From: Stentor coeruleus | Taxonomy: Eukaryota; Ciliophora; Heterotrichea; Heterotrichida; Stentoridae | Assembly: GCA_001970955.1 (NCBI GenBank) | Contig: MPUH01000132.1 | Coordinates: forward strand, 1 to 64,000 | Reading direction: 5' to 3' | Length of the DNA stretch: 64,000 nt | Shown: piece by piece, positions 8,217-19,600 of the stretch | Layout of the letters: every line of letters begins with the position of its first letter | Position numbering within the stretch: the first letter of the stretch is position 1 | The notes under the pieces: generated by a model | What the model was told of the DNA's origin: nothing | Databases searched by the model: none | Seen by the model: the letters and a program-made list of their open reading frames with translations, nothing else | Position numbers and translations under genes: made by a program

Positions 8217-11099
8217 ATGGAAACACCAGGGAACTTAGAGTGGCTTAGTGCAGAAGTAGCTCATTCTTCGTCTTCAGCGGTATTTTACACATAGCAGAGA
8301 GAAGATAATAATTTTTGTAGACTTGATGAAGATGATAAATCAGAAATTTTTAAGCTCATTTTACTTTCAACTATTCGAATGCGTTCTGCCGATATAAAAC
8401 ATGTTGGATTATCAAGCAAGTTTCTTTATTTAATCACAACTGATAATCAAGCTTTACGCTGGGAATTAGACAGCGAAGAGCGAGCTAAAGAACCAATAAA
8501 AGAAAGTATGGAAGAACTCATAATTCGAGCATCAAATTTGGAGATGAACAAAGTTTTTTGTGACCCAACAGGATTTCATACATTAATCAGCATGACTACA
8601 AGTGATACTCACTATATGCATGAGACAGCTACAAAGAGTATTGTTATAAGTAAACTTCATGGTTATGACATAGAATCAGTTTGCTTTAATAAGCAATGTG
8701 GGCTTTATCAAACAAAAGAAATACTTCTTGGGACATCAAATGGCATAATCTTTGAGCTGAGTCTTGAATACGATAAAACTAACGATGCAATCAAATCTGT
8801 GGTTTTAAATAAACTAATTGGGCTCCCATATGAAGAGTCAATTAATGGATTATTATATGAAATTTACCCAGGTGTTCCTTCAAAAATTTCTATTATGGTA
8901 GCAGCAGCAAGGCGTTTGTATCAATTTCTTGGTGATCTTAACGAACAAAGAAAAGTAGACTATAATAAAATTTTTGAAAAATACAGAAATAATGAAGATC
9001 TCATTACTCAGTCAACTCATGAATTTTGTGGGAGTTTGCCTAAGAGTCAGTTGCAGTTTTATTACAATCGCAGTAGAGCTGATTCATTTGCTTGGATGTC
9101 AGGAAGTGGACTTATGTATGGAAAATTTGCTAATCATGCTTCAGAAGAACTTTTTGTAACAAAAATGACCCCTATACCTTATCCAATAAGAGAAGACTCA
9201 GAAGTTATTGGGATTGCAATAACAGCTTTTCATATGTACTTTCTTTTTAAACGTGTTTTACTTGTGCACTCAATTTTAAGCCATGAGTTGGTTCACACAG
9301 TTAACTTTGATTTGAAAGCAGGGCAAGAAATGAAAGGAATTTTTTTCGACCTGGACACACATTCACTTGTAACTTGGTCCAATCGATTTGTTTATAAAAT
9401 CATTATAGATAAAGAAGAAAAAGATGTATGGAAATATTATGCTGATCAAGGACTCTACGAGGATGCAGCCGATTTCTGCCGAAGCACTGGCTCACCTAAC
9501 CTTCCTAAAGTTATCAGTTTGCTAGCTGATAGCTATTACAAAAAAGGTAAATATATTGAATCAGCTGAGGCTTATGCTGATAGTGATAAAAACTTTGAAG
9601 AAATATGCCTTAAGTTTCATGAAAACAACAGCGCATTACAGAAGTTTTTAGAAACTCAATTAAAACGTTTAAGTGCAGATAAGAAAACCCAACGTACTTT
9701 AGTTTCGACTTGGCTTGCTGAGATTTATTTATATCATCTAAATTGCGTATTTATTGAAGTAAATGAAGTTAGGATTTCTTTTGAAGAAGATTTTAGAACA
9801 TTTCTTAGTTTACATCATAATGATTTAGATGCTGTTACAACATATACTTTATTGCAAACACATGGGAGAATTGATGACTGGGTTTATTTTGCTGAACTTA
9901 AGGGTAACTTTGAAATGGTAATACTCCATCACATGAACCAGCAAGAATTCGCCATAGCTTTAGAAAAACTTGAGCATGTTGATCCTATATCAAGAGAAAA
10001 CCTTCTTTATAGATATTCACCATTATTTATGCAAAATGAACCCAAGAAAACTGTTGAATTACTAACTAAGACTGCTAGAGAGCGTCATGGGATTTTAGAC
10101 TTAAAGAGACTTATACCTGGTTTACTTAATGTTCCTATTGATTTAAGGGCTTATGCAATCGAATTCGAACTATTTTGTGTGCAAGGGCTGCAAATGAAGG
10201 ATAAGAGTTTGCACAATCTTCTCATTTTTCATCTAGCTGAAACCAGACCAGCACTTCTTCTTGAGTATTTACAGGATGAAGAAAGAAAAAATGCTCTGTG
10301 TTTTGATACAGACTATGCCTTGAGTGTTTTCAAGTTAAATAATTGTATCGAGGCTCTTATTTTCTTATATGGGATGCTGGATTTACACTCTGAAGCTGTT
10401 ACAATAGCTTTAGAGCATGGAAAATTTGATCTTGCAAAAGAAAATGCCCAGAAACTCGAAAGTATTGATGAAGGTTTAGCAAGAAGAGTTTGGCTAAAAA
10501 TAGCTATATTTCTTGTTAAAAACTCAGAAATCGAAGCAGCGCTTGACATAATGCATGAATCTAAACTTGTCAAAATGGAAGATCTTCTTCCGTATTTTGA
10601 TGACAAAGTGAGTATTTATAATTTCAATAATGAACTTTGCAAAGCACTCAATGGCTACAAAGAAAGTATTCATGAGCTGAAAGAAGAGCTTGAAGCATCA
10701 ACCAAAAATAGAGAAGTCACTAAAGATGATATTGTGATGGCAAAGCACAGTTACATAGAAGTAGAAGTTCTTCAACTTTGTGAAATATGTGGTAAATTCG
10801 CAGTACTCAAGAGTTTTTATATATATCCTTGTGTCCATGCCTACCACAAAGAATGTTTAATTGAAGTTCTCTTACCAGTACTTGAACTTAGAGATTTTGT
10901 TAGAGCCAAAGAAGCGAGAACAATATTAGATAAGCTCAACCAAGTTAAAATAAATGAATGGGAGTCTCATCCTTTAGAAGAAAAACTTGATAAACTCTTA
11001 GCCCCTTCATGCTATTTTTGCAGTCCTTGGTTTATAGAAAGTATTCGTGATAGTATGCTAGATGATGCTTTCGAGATAGAGAGTTGGAGCATAAGTTAA
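8217..11099 (+). CDS. VPS18: VPS18/Pep3, HOPS/CORVET core subunit
   Basis: The Vps-C core protein of the HOPS and CORVET complexes, which tether late endosomes and lysosomes or early endosomes before SNARE fusion. A 15-nt intron (8280-8294) joins a 21-codon first exon starting at ATG 8217 to the long exon, giving 955 aa, close to the usual 950-1000 aa. Residues 1-350 form the Pep3/Vps18 beta-propeller region, followed by an alpha-solenoid (clathrin-repeat type, for example GLYEDAADFCRS). The C-terminus has the RING-like zinc finger: LCEICGKF then PCVHAYHKECL, with a last CxxC-like pair CYFCS. A fusion partner in the window is the Qa-SNARE at 21063, though HOPS normally acts with other SNAREs. 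It ends with TAA. Confidence 0.9.
8280..8294 (+). other. 15-nt intron of VPS18
   Basis: Sequence GTATTTTACACATAG with an in-frame TAG. It follows codon 21, and removal restores the N-terminus. Confidence 0.88.
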
Positions 11100-12020
11100 T
11101 CATAATTATCTAGATTAAACGCTTAATTTCTATTCACAAAATTTAAAATTAAATAATCGCAATTATATAAGATTATAACTATATCAAAATATAATGTATG
11201 AAGTCGCTGGAGATATCTTCTCCATAATATTCATGCTATTGAGTTTCATTACAAGCAAGAATGTTGCAACTTTACTTTAAAATGATTTTATGCCCAATTA
11301 CTGGATTTACCTAATCTAGTTCAAATCGCACTATTTCTTCATTAATCAAACTTACTTCACCAAGTATATTTATGGCTAACAATGTATATCTATTCTTAAA
11401 ATTTATAGTCGCTATTAATGCTTAAATTATGAGAATTTTATTTTCTGCAATGCAAGATTTTTCCTTTATTAACTCGTTACTTATGACTACTTTGCGTTGT
11501 CTTTGTCATAAAGCTTTTAATTAAATTTCTTATATCTATGCGCATAAATCTTTCGCAATCTAGCCTACAAATAAATTATTGAAGTCTCCGAAAACTTTAT
11601 CATTAGAATTGGAGGTGGCATAACTTTGACTTTTACGAATTGATATTCTTTGCTAACTCATAGAGATTCATCCTAGCTTTTATAATTACAAGCTATAATG
11701 AATGAATTCTATTTTTCTAGGATTGGCAAATCTTTCCGCTTTTTCATTCACTTATCATAATTTGTTTTTGTAAGGTTTTAGAAAAATTTTCAAACACTTA
11801 GAAAATTCATAAATTTTGAGGTATATCTTAGGCTAAACTGCACTAACTATATTTAAATTTGAAATTTATTTTATAACTAATATTTATATATTTTTCACAA
11901 TCTTTGAACATTAAGGCAAGAAAAAAATTTATGAATTACCTGTATAATTTTACAATTTTTAGCACTAATTGCTAATATTACTAAAATGTCATTCTAAAGA
12001 CAGGCATATTTTAAAATTAT
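11100..12020. other. Intergenic with possible decayed membrane-protein ORF
   Basis: Convergent region between VPS18 and the CDPK gene. Around 11193-11280 on the plus strand a short frame reads MYEVAGDIFSIIFMLL and then a further hydrophobic stretch before a stop, and other readable pieces follow in broken frames. It may be the relic of a membrane protein. A tRNA B-box look-alike GTTCAAATC at 11329 has no A-box and was not accepted. Confidence 0.3.
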
Positions 12021-13583
12021 TCAGTTTAATTCTTCTTCTAGTGAATAACTTTCGTCATTTTCACTAGGGCTATCCAAAATACAATAATCCCTAGCTTCTT
12101 GTTCTATTTTATCGATTAGCAATCTCTCAAATTCTTCGAAATCAATAACCCCGTCTTTATTAATATCAGCATCCTCAATTAACTCATCAATAACTTCCAT
12201 TGGGATAACTGAACCCTCACTTAGCCAGGACATCAGCTCATGCTTTTCAATTGTCTCAGACCTATCTTTATCAAAGTAGTAAAAAGCTTTTCTAAGATTC
12301 TCCTTGCAAACATAACTCTCTTCTTCAAGTGCTACTCTCAAAAATTCAGTATAATCTATAACTCCACTTCCATCATTATCAACAAGCTTCCACATTCTTT
12401 CTACTTCTTTATGAGCTTCATCTTGAGTCATATCTAAGCATAATCGATCAGTTAGCTCTCTGCGAGAAATCACCCCATTTCTATCTTCGTCAAGTTCAAG
12501 GAAAACTTTTTCTAAATGTTTAAGCTCTTGGTTATTTTCTTGAACTTGTCCAAGTATAAAAGTTTGAAATACTTCTTTAAGTTTTGGCTTTTTTTTGATA
12601 GATAACATACGTGTTAGAGTTTTCTTAAGAAATTTATCATCAGTTGGTAAGAAGGAACTGTTAGTCTGTATCCAAGGGTGTTCTAAAGCTTCTTTAGCTG
12701 TACATCTTTTTTTAGGATTTTTTTCTAATGTAAGAGTTATTAAATTTTTCGCAGTAGAGGATATTTGATCCCATACTCTACCCTTAAGATTGAGACTGCT
12801 TTTTGAAATTTTAGACAAAATTTCATCGTTACTAGTTCCATCAAATGGGAAATTTCCTGTTAATAATAAAAATATTATTATTCCACAGCTCCAGATGTCG
12901 CATTTTTCATCATAATTTTTATCGATTACTTCTGGAGCTATATAAAAGGATGTTCCAGTAAATTTAGAGAGCCTTTTGCCTATGTTAAATGTTGCAATAT
13001 TGAAGTCTATGAGTTTTATGTGTATATCTTTATCTTTTGATGACACTAATATATTTTCAAGCTTGATATCTCTATGTACTATATTTTTATTATGAATATA
13101 ATTTACTGCCGAAAATATTTGACTCATTATTTTGGCTGAAATCTCTTCATTATACTTACCAGCTTTTTCAAGCTGATCAAAAAGATCACCTTCAGGGCAG
13201 TATTCCATAACTATGTAGTAATATCTTTCATCTTCAAAGTATTCAAAAATTTTTAGGACGTTGGGATGGTCGAGTGTTTTCAAAATTTCTATCTCGTTAA
13301 GTACCGAATTTCTATCAATTTTTTCAGAATTCAACCAAAGTTTGTCTATTACTTTTACTGCCCGTTTTTCTTTTGACCTTATGTGATAGCAAATCCACAC
13401 TTCTCCATAAGAGCCATAGCCTATAGGAAATGATAAAAGATTGTAAATTGAAGAAAAGCTATTATGATTTTCTTGAACAAATAGGCCAGTATTGAAAAGT
13501 ATATCGTCGATTGTATTGCATGATGCAAAACGCTTAGGTTTTACTTTTTCTACCTCTATTCCAAGCGAGCAAAATGATCCCAT
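12021..13583 (-). CDS. Calcium-dependent protein kinase (CDPK)
   Basis: A 520-aa Ser/Thr kinase fused to a calmodulin-like domain, the CDPK class of ciliates, apicomplexa and plants. N-terminus MGSFCS predicts myristoylation at Gly2 and palmitoylation at Cys5. The kinase domain spans about 48-305: glycine loop GYGSYG 55-60, catalytic Lys77, HRDIKLEN 170-177, APE 217-219. The activation segment begins Asp-Phe-Asn (193-195) instead of Asp-Phe-Gly; the metal-binding Asp is kept, so activity is possible. A junction helix leads to four EF-hands with loops at 365-376, 402-413, 438-449 and 473-484; the third has Glu in place of the usual Gly at position 6 and may be weak. It stops with TGA, evidence for a standard code. 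Only 48 bp separate it from the next gene on the same strand. Confidence 0.93.
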   Translation of the reverse strand: MGSFCSLGIEVEKVKPKRFASCNTIDDILFNTGLFVQENHNSFSSIYNLLSFPIGYGSYGEVWICYHIRSKEKRAVKVIDKLWLNSEKIDRNSVLNEIEILKTLDHPNVLKIFEYFEDERYYYIVMEYCPEGDLFDQLEKAGKYNEEISAKIMSQIFSAVNYIHNKNIVHRDIKLENILVSSKDKDIHIKLIDFNIATFNIGKRLSKFTGTSFYIAPEVIDKNYDEKCDIWSCGIIIFLLLTGNFPFDGTSNDEILSKISKSSLNLKGRVWDQISSTAKNLITLTLEKNPKKRCTAKEALEHPWIQTNSSFLPTDDKFLKKTLTRMLSIKKKPKLKEVFQTFILGQVQENNQELKHLEKVFLELDEDRNGVISRRELTDRLCLDMTQDEAHKEVERMWKLVDNDGSGVIDYTEFLRVALEEESYVCKENLRKAFYYFDKDRSETIEKHELMSWLSEGSVIPMEVIDELIEDADINKDGVIDFEEFERLLIDKIEQEARDYCILDSPSENDESYSLEEELN

Positions 13584-13631
13584 TATTAAGTATTAAGAAT
13601 GGATTTAACTATTAAAATCTTTGTAATCTTG

Positions 13632-15185
13632 CTATAATAGTACGTGATTAGCATAGAAGTAGTGATAATTTCCAAATTTTTTTGTATTTTGACTAAATTT
13701 CATCTCAAGAAAATGCTTCCAAGGTAGATTAATATTTGCATAAGCATTATATGGATATAACTTTTTTTCCCAATCACTAAAAAGATGAGCATCTGCTGGG
13801 CGAGTATTAAGCCAATGTCTTGAATATTTTTCTTCCATATCATAGAAGGCTTTAATTCTTTTATTGCAATAATATGCTAGATTATGCTTAATTCTTTTAC
13901 CCTTGTAGAGCTTTCTAAATGAAATTTGGACTGCAGGGTTAGGATAAAGACCATAAATAATAAGTTTTTTTAATTTTCTTATAATTGCATTTAGTAGGAC
14001 TTGAATTTTCCTTCTTGCAACATATATTAATATTGTAGTGGATATAAATGAAGTTAAAGCTACGCCAAAGTTAATCCAATAAACAATAAGGTTAGAGTTT
14101 TTAAAATGACCATCGATTTTATTTACAGCAGCTTTGATTTCTGACTTATCTATGCATAATAGTAAATAGTAGCTCTTCTTTCCATTTAACGGAGAAAGGG
14201 TATTTTTTATCATTAAAAATTCATTACCAAAAGCATCGACAAAATTATATAAGCCTCCTTCTTTTAACAATTTTATTTCTTCCCATTGACTAATTTTTAT
14301 CCCTGTGCAAGTAGTATTATATAATTTCATTGACAATGTTTCCGAAGAGTTTTGCCATCTGCCAGGCATTGTTACCATCATACCATTTGCTGAAACTAAA
14401 ATTGCAAACCCTGAATCTAATATTTTTATATTGAGAATTTTTTCCTTAAGAACTTCAAGTAAAATGTCGACTCCTGATACACCTATAAACTCATTTGAAC
14501 TACTAAATATAGGCTGTGATATACCAACAACCCACTTTTTTCCATTTGTTGTTGTATAGGGCTCAGTAAAGTATATATCTCTTTCAGTGCTATTTACTTG
14601 ATAAAACCATTCTCGAACAAGTGGGTTATATTTGCTATCTGATATTTCATATCCAGGATAAATATGTAATAGTTGTTGCTCATAATATCCTTCGTAAATA
14701 TACCTTAATGAGCTTGAAAATATTTTATCATAAATTTTATCCATAGGACTAATTCTAGTCATCATATCCTGAACATTATCCTTTCCCAAAGCTGACATAT
14801 AACTTGGATATGAGTAATTTAAAATTGAAAGTTGGAAATCGGTATGCCAATGTGGGGTATTGTTAACCAAAGGTGCTATTTGATCAGTAAGGCCAAGCAT
14901 TAACGTTGATAATTTATTTGCATGAATTCCTTGGTAAATGAAGCTTTGAAAATTTGAAACTAATTCTAAAGTTTCCATTTTCCCAAGATCACGCACCTGA
15001 AATACAACTGAATCCTCAATAGTTTGAAATGTTTTTTGTATAATAGAATCTCTGAACCATTCAAGGTCATATCTCACAAGGATAAAAAGAAGTGTGCAAA
15101 GAATAAGACTAGAAATTGTAAAAACTATCTGCAGTTGAGCACCTAATGGGAGCTCTGACAATAATCTCAGATTTTCTTTAGGCAT
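13632..15185 (-). CDS. Membrane protein with extracellular dCache domain
   Basis: A 517-aa receptor-like protein. One membrane helix lies at about 18-38 and a second at about 367-392. Between them is a roughly 320-aa extracellular double-Cache sensor: YNPLVREWFYQ followed by YTTTNGKKWVVGIS and FIGVSGVDI are the classic dCache signature of ligand-binding domains in bacterial chemoreceptors and metazoan alpha2delta subunits. N-glycosylation sequons are present (for example NNT, NSS, NTT). The cytoplasmic tail (about 125 aa) is basic and has no kinase, cyclase or methyl-acceptor motif. It may be a small-molecule sensor that signals through partners. No VWA domain was seen, so it is not a full alpha2delta. 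Its end lies 48 bp before the start of the CDPK gene, in the same orientation. Confidence 0.8.
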   Translation of the reverse strand: MPKENLRLLSELPLGAQLQIVFTISSLILCTLLFILVRYDLEWFRDSIIQKTFQTIEDSVVFQVRDLGKMETLELVSNFQSFIYQGIHANKLSTLMLGLTDQIAPLVNNTPHWHTDFQLSILNYSYPSYMSALGKDNVQDMMTRISPMDKIYDKIFSSSLRYIYEGYYEQQLLHIYPGYEISDSKYNPLVREWFYQVNSTERDIYFTEPYTTTNGKKWVVGISQPIFSSSNEFIGVSGVDILLEVLKEKILNIKILDSGFAILVSANGMMVTMPGRWQNSSETLSMKLYNTTCTGIKISQWEEIKLLKEGGLYNFVDAFGNEFLMIKNTLSPLNGKKSYYLLLCIDKSEIKAAVNKIDGHFKNSNLIVYWINFGVALTSFISTTILIYVARRKIQVLLNAIIRKLKKLIIYGLYPNPAVQISFRKLYKGKRIKHNLAYYCNKRIKAFYDMEEKYSRHWLNTRPADAHLFSDWEKKLYPYNAYANINLPWKHFLEMKFSQNTKKFGNYHYFYANHVLL

Positions 15186-15564
15186 TTTAATAATAGTTTT
15201 CTAATGAACTATGATACAATTAATAATAAATACCTTAAAATATAGAGAAATACTGTATTAATTTACTATAAACAAACTATTTATATAAAAATTATAAGTA
15301 TAATAACTAAAAAAATCCTTTCTTAATGATAATTTAATTAAACAAAACAAAAAAATCTAATTTCATAATATAAAGCAGTAATCTGATTATGCTTTTACGA
15401 AAATAAACTAAACTATAAGAAAACTTTATAAAAGACTTAAATAGGATTATAATATAAATAAACTTATTATTAATATCGATTATAGCTATATAATTGTGCA
15501 GAGTTCCTATATATCGGACTTTTTCTCTTTTTATAATCTAAGTTTCTTCGCTATACGTCGGGTT
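15186..15564. other. Intergenic, AT-rich
   Basis: No gene was seen. It holds the upstream region of the dCache gene. Confidence 0.5.
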
Positions 15565-15933
15565 TCAAATTTTTCTTCGCATTTCAAATTTATTAGCTTG
15601 CCCATTATCTCCATAAAGTGTTTTAAACCTGTCTTCGTTTGCATCAATTGACAAAAACATAAGAACACTAGAATGATTAATTGCCATGCCTTCTCTTTCA
15701 AAATCTAAGAAACCTTACTGTAGGCCAACAATAGACCCAGGGCGGCAAATCCTGCAACATGCAATAAAATCTTCTGCTGGGAAATGATATTTATGTATAG
15801 CATAAGTATCAATTAATGTTCCAGTGTGTCCTAGACCAGCTTTACAATGAACTTCTAAAGTGCCATATTTCATGTCAAAATAATATTGCAACTTATTCTG
15901 TATATAAAACGGATTTATTACACTATAAGGCAA
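15565..15933 (-). pseudogene. CDC14-type dual-specificity phosphatase fragment
   Basis: A relic of a CDC14-family phosphatase, which antagonises CDK phosphorylation in mitotic exit and at cilia. The active-site block reads VHCKAGLGHTGTLIDTYAIH and is followed by PAEDFIACCRICRPGSIVG; the last part is diagnostic of CDC14. The invariant Arg of the CX5R loop is His, so catalysis is lost. A stop follows 72 residues after the first Met; beyond it the same frame stays open for about 50 codons (GFLDFEREGMAINHSS...). No N-terminal domain was found upstream. It is a decayed, truncated copy. Confidence 0.75.
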
Positions 15934-16165
15934 TATACTAAATAAATCCTATAGGATTAATGCTGATCATATCATGTCTTAAAAACTATATTTAATCACA
16001 ACTTTAAAAGATTATTATTTTTAAAAAAAGACATGCTTTAAAAGCTTTGAGCATAACTTAATTTTTTTGTTAATATAAATATAGATTTGAATTATTCACT
16101 CCCAGTGCCAGACAGGAAAGCACTAATTTTGATAAAATCATTAAAAATGTGTTCATCCTAGCTCG
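15934..16165. other. Intergenic between two fossils
   Basis: Short AT-rich stretch with no supported feature. Confidence 0.4.
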
Positions 16166-16303
16166 ATAATTTTAGCAGATATGTGGAAGGCTTATAGTCA
16201 GCTTAATCAACATAATTTTGTTAATCTAGCAGTAAATCATTCATTAAATTGCAAAGATCCTGAAAGCAGAGCAAACAAAAATGTGATAGAAGAGTTTCCA
16301 TAA
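16166..16303 (+). mobile_element. Merlin/IS1595 (ISXO2-like) transposase fragment, C-terminal
   Basis: A 45-codon open stretch encodes ADMWKAYSQLNQHNFVNLAV then NHSLNCKDPESRANKNVIEE. This matches the ISXO2-like DDE domain of Merlin transposons around the second catalytic Asp (TDxWxAY), the VNHS block and the TNxIE block with the last acidic residue. It is followed by stops and by further decayed pieces to about 16480. The N-terminal half is missing here; an N-terminal fragment of the same family lies at 55.9 kb. Decayed and inactive. Confidence 0.75.
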
Positions 16304-16654
16304 GAAAAGTAGCATTAGCTCGTTTGTGAGATCTAAACTTGTGTAATGATATATTTGAGAATTGAGACTCTTGAAGAATTTCTGCTAGCTGGTAAACGAA
16401 TTTTAGGTTATCCCGAGATTTAACGGTCCAAAATCTTGACAGAAAGGCTCATAGATGAGCTCTTATTTAGAGAGTACACTATTGATGCAAAAAAAGGCTG
16501 AAGACGATTGCGGGGAGGGTTTTATCACTAATCAGTATAGACAACTTTTTATGATTTTCACAAGTAAAGCGTTTATTATATGAATTTTAAATGAGAAGGT
16601 TAATGAAAATTTCATGAGAATTAGTTGGAATTTAAGTATAAAGGATAGTAAAGC
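16304..16654. other. Intergenic with decayed coding remains
   Basis: Readable but broken frames on the plus strand (for example ETLEEFLLAGKRILGYPEI near 16367) may be the end of the Merlin transposase or another relic. The right part is the 3' region of the importin gene. Confidence 0.35.
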
Positions 16655-19600
16655 TTATTGATTATATCTTTTTTTAGGTTTTACTATTCTTCTGATATCA
16701 GTATTTGCTGGATTTTCTCCGATTTGTACTTTTTTTGACTGCAGAATTTCTTGTAAGCGTTTCAATTGGATTTCATTTAGTGACCTAATAAATATCGCAA
16801 GATCATTCTGTTGCAAGCTTTTGACCATGTTCTTAAAATAATCATATTCATCGAAGTCCTCTAAGGGGTTCAAAAAAGTAGTTAAAGCTAAATTAGCTTC
16901 CATTTCCTCACTATTAAAGTCCTTAAACACATCCTTCAAAGCACTCAGCGAGTTATCTTCTCTAATAGTAATATTTTGTTTAATAGGATAATGATCCTTT
17001 GACGTCTGTCCCAATATCTCAATCATAGCCTGAAACACTGGGACAAACATTTCTGAAAGGGAAGGGTTCGAGAAAAGGCTACAAAGTCCAGAAATAGCTA
17101 CTTTTTTATCGTATGGATGCTTAAAAATCTTAGTATTTTCCATGATCATTTGGAATACATATTCAAAATATGTTTGTCCTGTTGGGGTTTGAGAGGTTTT
17201 TAATATAGCTAAAGTGTTAGCGCAATCGTATGCAAAACCAGAAAGGATGATCCCGAGAAGCCGAGCTTTGAAAAAAGTGTTTTTGATTGGAGTTGAGAGT
17301 TTTAGTATTGCAAATGCAAGAATACTTGGCAAGACTTCATTGAGTTGGCCTTTAAATGTGTAGAGAAGTTGTTGGAAAATCAGAGCACCTTCTGCATTCG
17401 TTGCTTCATTGAGCTTACTTTTGTATATGGCGAATAAACATTTACCACACATTTCACTAATTGTATGAAGAAAAGCTATATTTCCAGAGAGAACATTTTT
17501 GCCATAGTAGATGTAGCAATTGAGAATTTGGAAGAGCTGAACAAAGGTATTATCATATTTTTCCTGCACTAAATGCAAATGTTTGAATATATTCCAGGCA
17601 ACTTCCGTAACAACCTTGCACTTCCTCATGACTGATACTTCAAACAAAATAATATCATCATCAAACTCAATTTCCTTAGGATTTTGAATATATTCAAACA
17701 AAGGCACAAACTTTAACTCCAACTGCAGAGCCTGTTCATCAGTAAGTGACTTGCATTCAACAAGTGCCCTAATAATATTCCAACACTTGACAACAATAAT
17801 AGATAACTTGCTTTTTTTCTGAGCAAACTTAATGACTTTATTAATCAAACTTGGTACCAAAGTATCCAAATAAGGCAAAACAATTGTAGCGTTTGTTGTG
17901 ACAATCTCCTGAAGGGCTTCAAAAAAAGCTTTGTTATTCTGATAATCAATAAGCTCAATAAGCTTAAAAATAATTTCAGGAATATATGTGTAAATTCTTG
18001 TAAGTATATCTTCTTCTTGAAGCATATGACACAAAGTTTCTGAAGCTTGGATATTAACACTAGAGCTTTCGTTTATCTTAGGATCGCTACAGTTTAAAAC
18101 AATGAGTAAAAGGTTCTTAAAAATATCATCTTCTTCTAAAAACACATACTCAGCAAAGTAATGTATAAGCATACACAAACGGTTTTTGATGATATATGTA
18201 CCATTTGTGTAGAGTGTATTTGAAAATGTTGTGAATATTTTTTCAACAGCATTAAGCAAATCTTTACGTTTTGCGACGATATAGCTAACAACGCATATGG
18301 CTAATAATGAAGTCTCAATTCGGAGCTCTTCAGAAGTTTTGAGGATTATACAATCTGGATATTCACTGAGATTTGGATAAATACCTTGAGTGTTCTGGGT
18401 TACGGTGAAATCAATAATTTCTAAAGCTGTGCTAATAACATACTTGAGGCTGCCATCTATTTTGGTGCAGATAGATTCTAGAAGGCTGGCTGCAGTGCTT
18501 TTTACAGTCTCAGATTCTTGTTTTTCACAGATGTCTGAAGATAGAGAAACGAACTCTTCAGGGTTTTCTTTAAAGTTTTCTATATCAGAAAGAGTGCATT
18601 TTAGTAAGGGGAAACATATATTAAGGATTATATTTTTGTAAGAGTCATTGAAGTATTGGATCAAACGGTTGTCAGTGCAGAGCTTGGTTAGGATGAAGAG
18701 AAATTCGACGAAAAGCTCAGAAACATACTCGAGTTCTAGTAAATTATCACACTCAGGGTGGGCGCATATTGATTGCAAAGATAAGACAATCCAAGGCAAA
18801 AGTTCGCTGACTACATTGACAAATGGAGATTCTGGAATATCAATACCTATGGCTGTGAGGACTTTTTCTGAGCTCTCATCCTCCATGATTTTTTTTTTAT
18901 TTTCAACAAGATATTGAATGATAATATTCAAAGCTTTAAAAACTTGGGTCTTAGCTTGATTGAGTTTTATTGATATCTGATTTGGAGATATTGATATAAG
19001 AAATTCAGTGCTTGGATCATAAGGAACACGACTTAAAGCAAAGTTAGTACCATTTGTACTTAAGTAGATTATCGCTTTGAAAGCTTCAGCTAGTTCAGAC
19101 ATATCTTTAACTTCTTTGAGGTTTTCTTTAGCAGAAATATCAAGGTACTCAAGTATAGAATTTGTAGCACAAGTCCATTCGTAAAGAATATCAGTATGCT
19201 CTAAAGCTAATCTTGGATCATTATTCTGTACTGCTTGCTGTATTGCACCAATAAGTTTTCCACATATGCCCACCATCATTGGGAGGATTTTTTTAAAAAA
19301 AGGAAATAAAGTTGGGTTATAAACAAAACCACTAAATATTGACTTAATAGCCTTACAAGCTCCTAGCAAACTATAGCTTTCAGAGTTCATAGCTGTTAAT
19401 AATGTTGGAATAAATGATTGGAGGACTTCATTTTGACCACTAAACAATGGGCCTAACGCATATCCTAAAGCTCCTCTGCTCATAGTATCCATATTATTGG
19501 AAATTAAAGCAGAGAATATATTAAGAGCATAATAAAGCCTTTGTTCTTTAGTAATATCAGCATCTGTTCGTTCTTTGATGAACTTTTTGAGGTTTAAAGC

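Noticed and set aside
11329-11337. tRNA gene from a B-box-like GTTCAAATC
   Set aside because: No A-box, no cloverleaf stems and no terminator at the proper distance. No convincing tRNA was found anywhere in the window.
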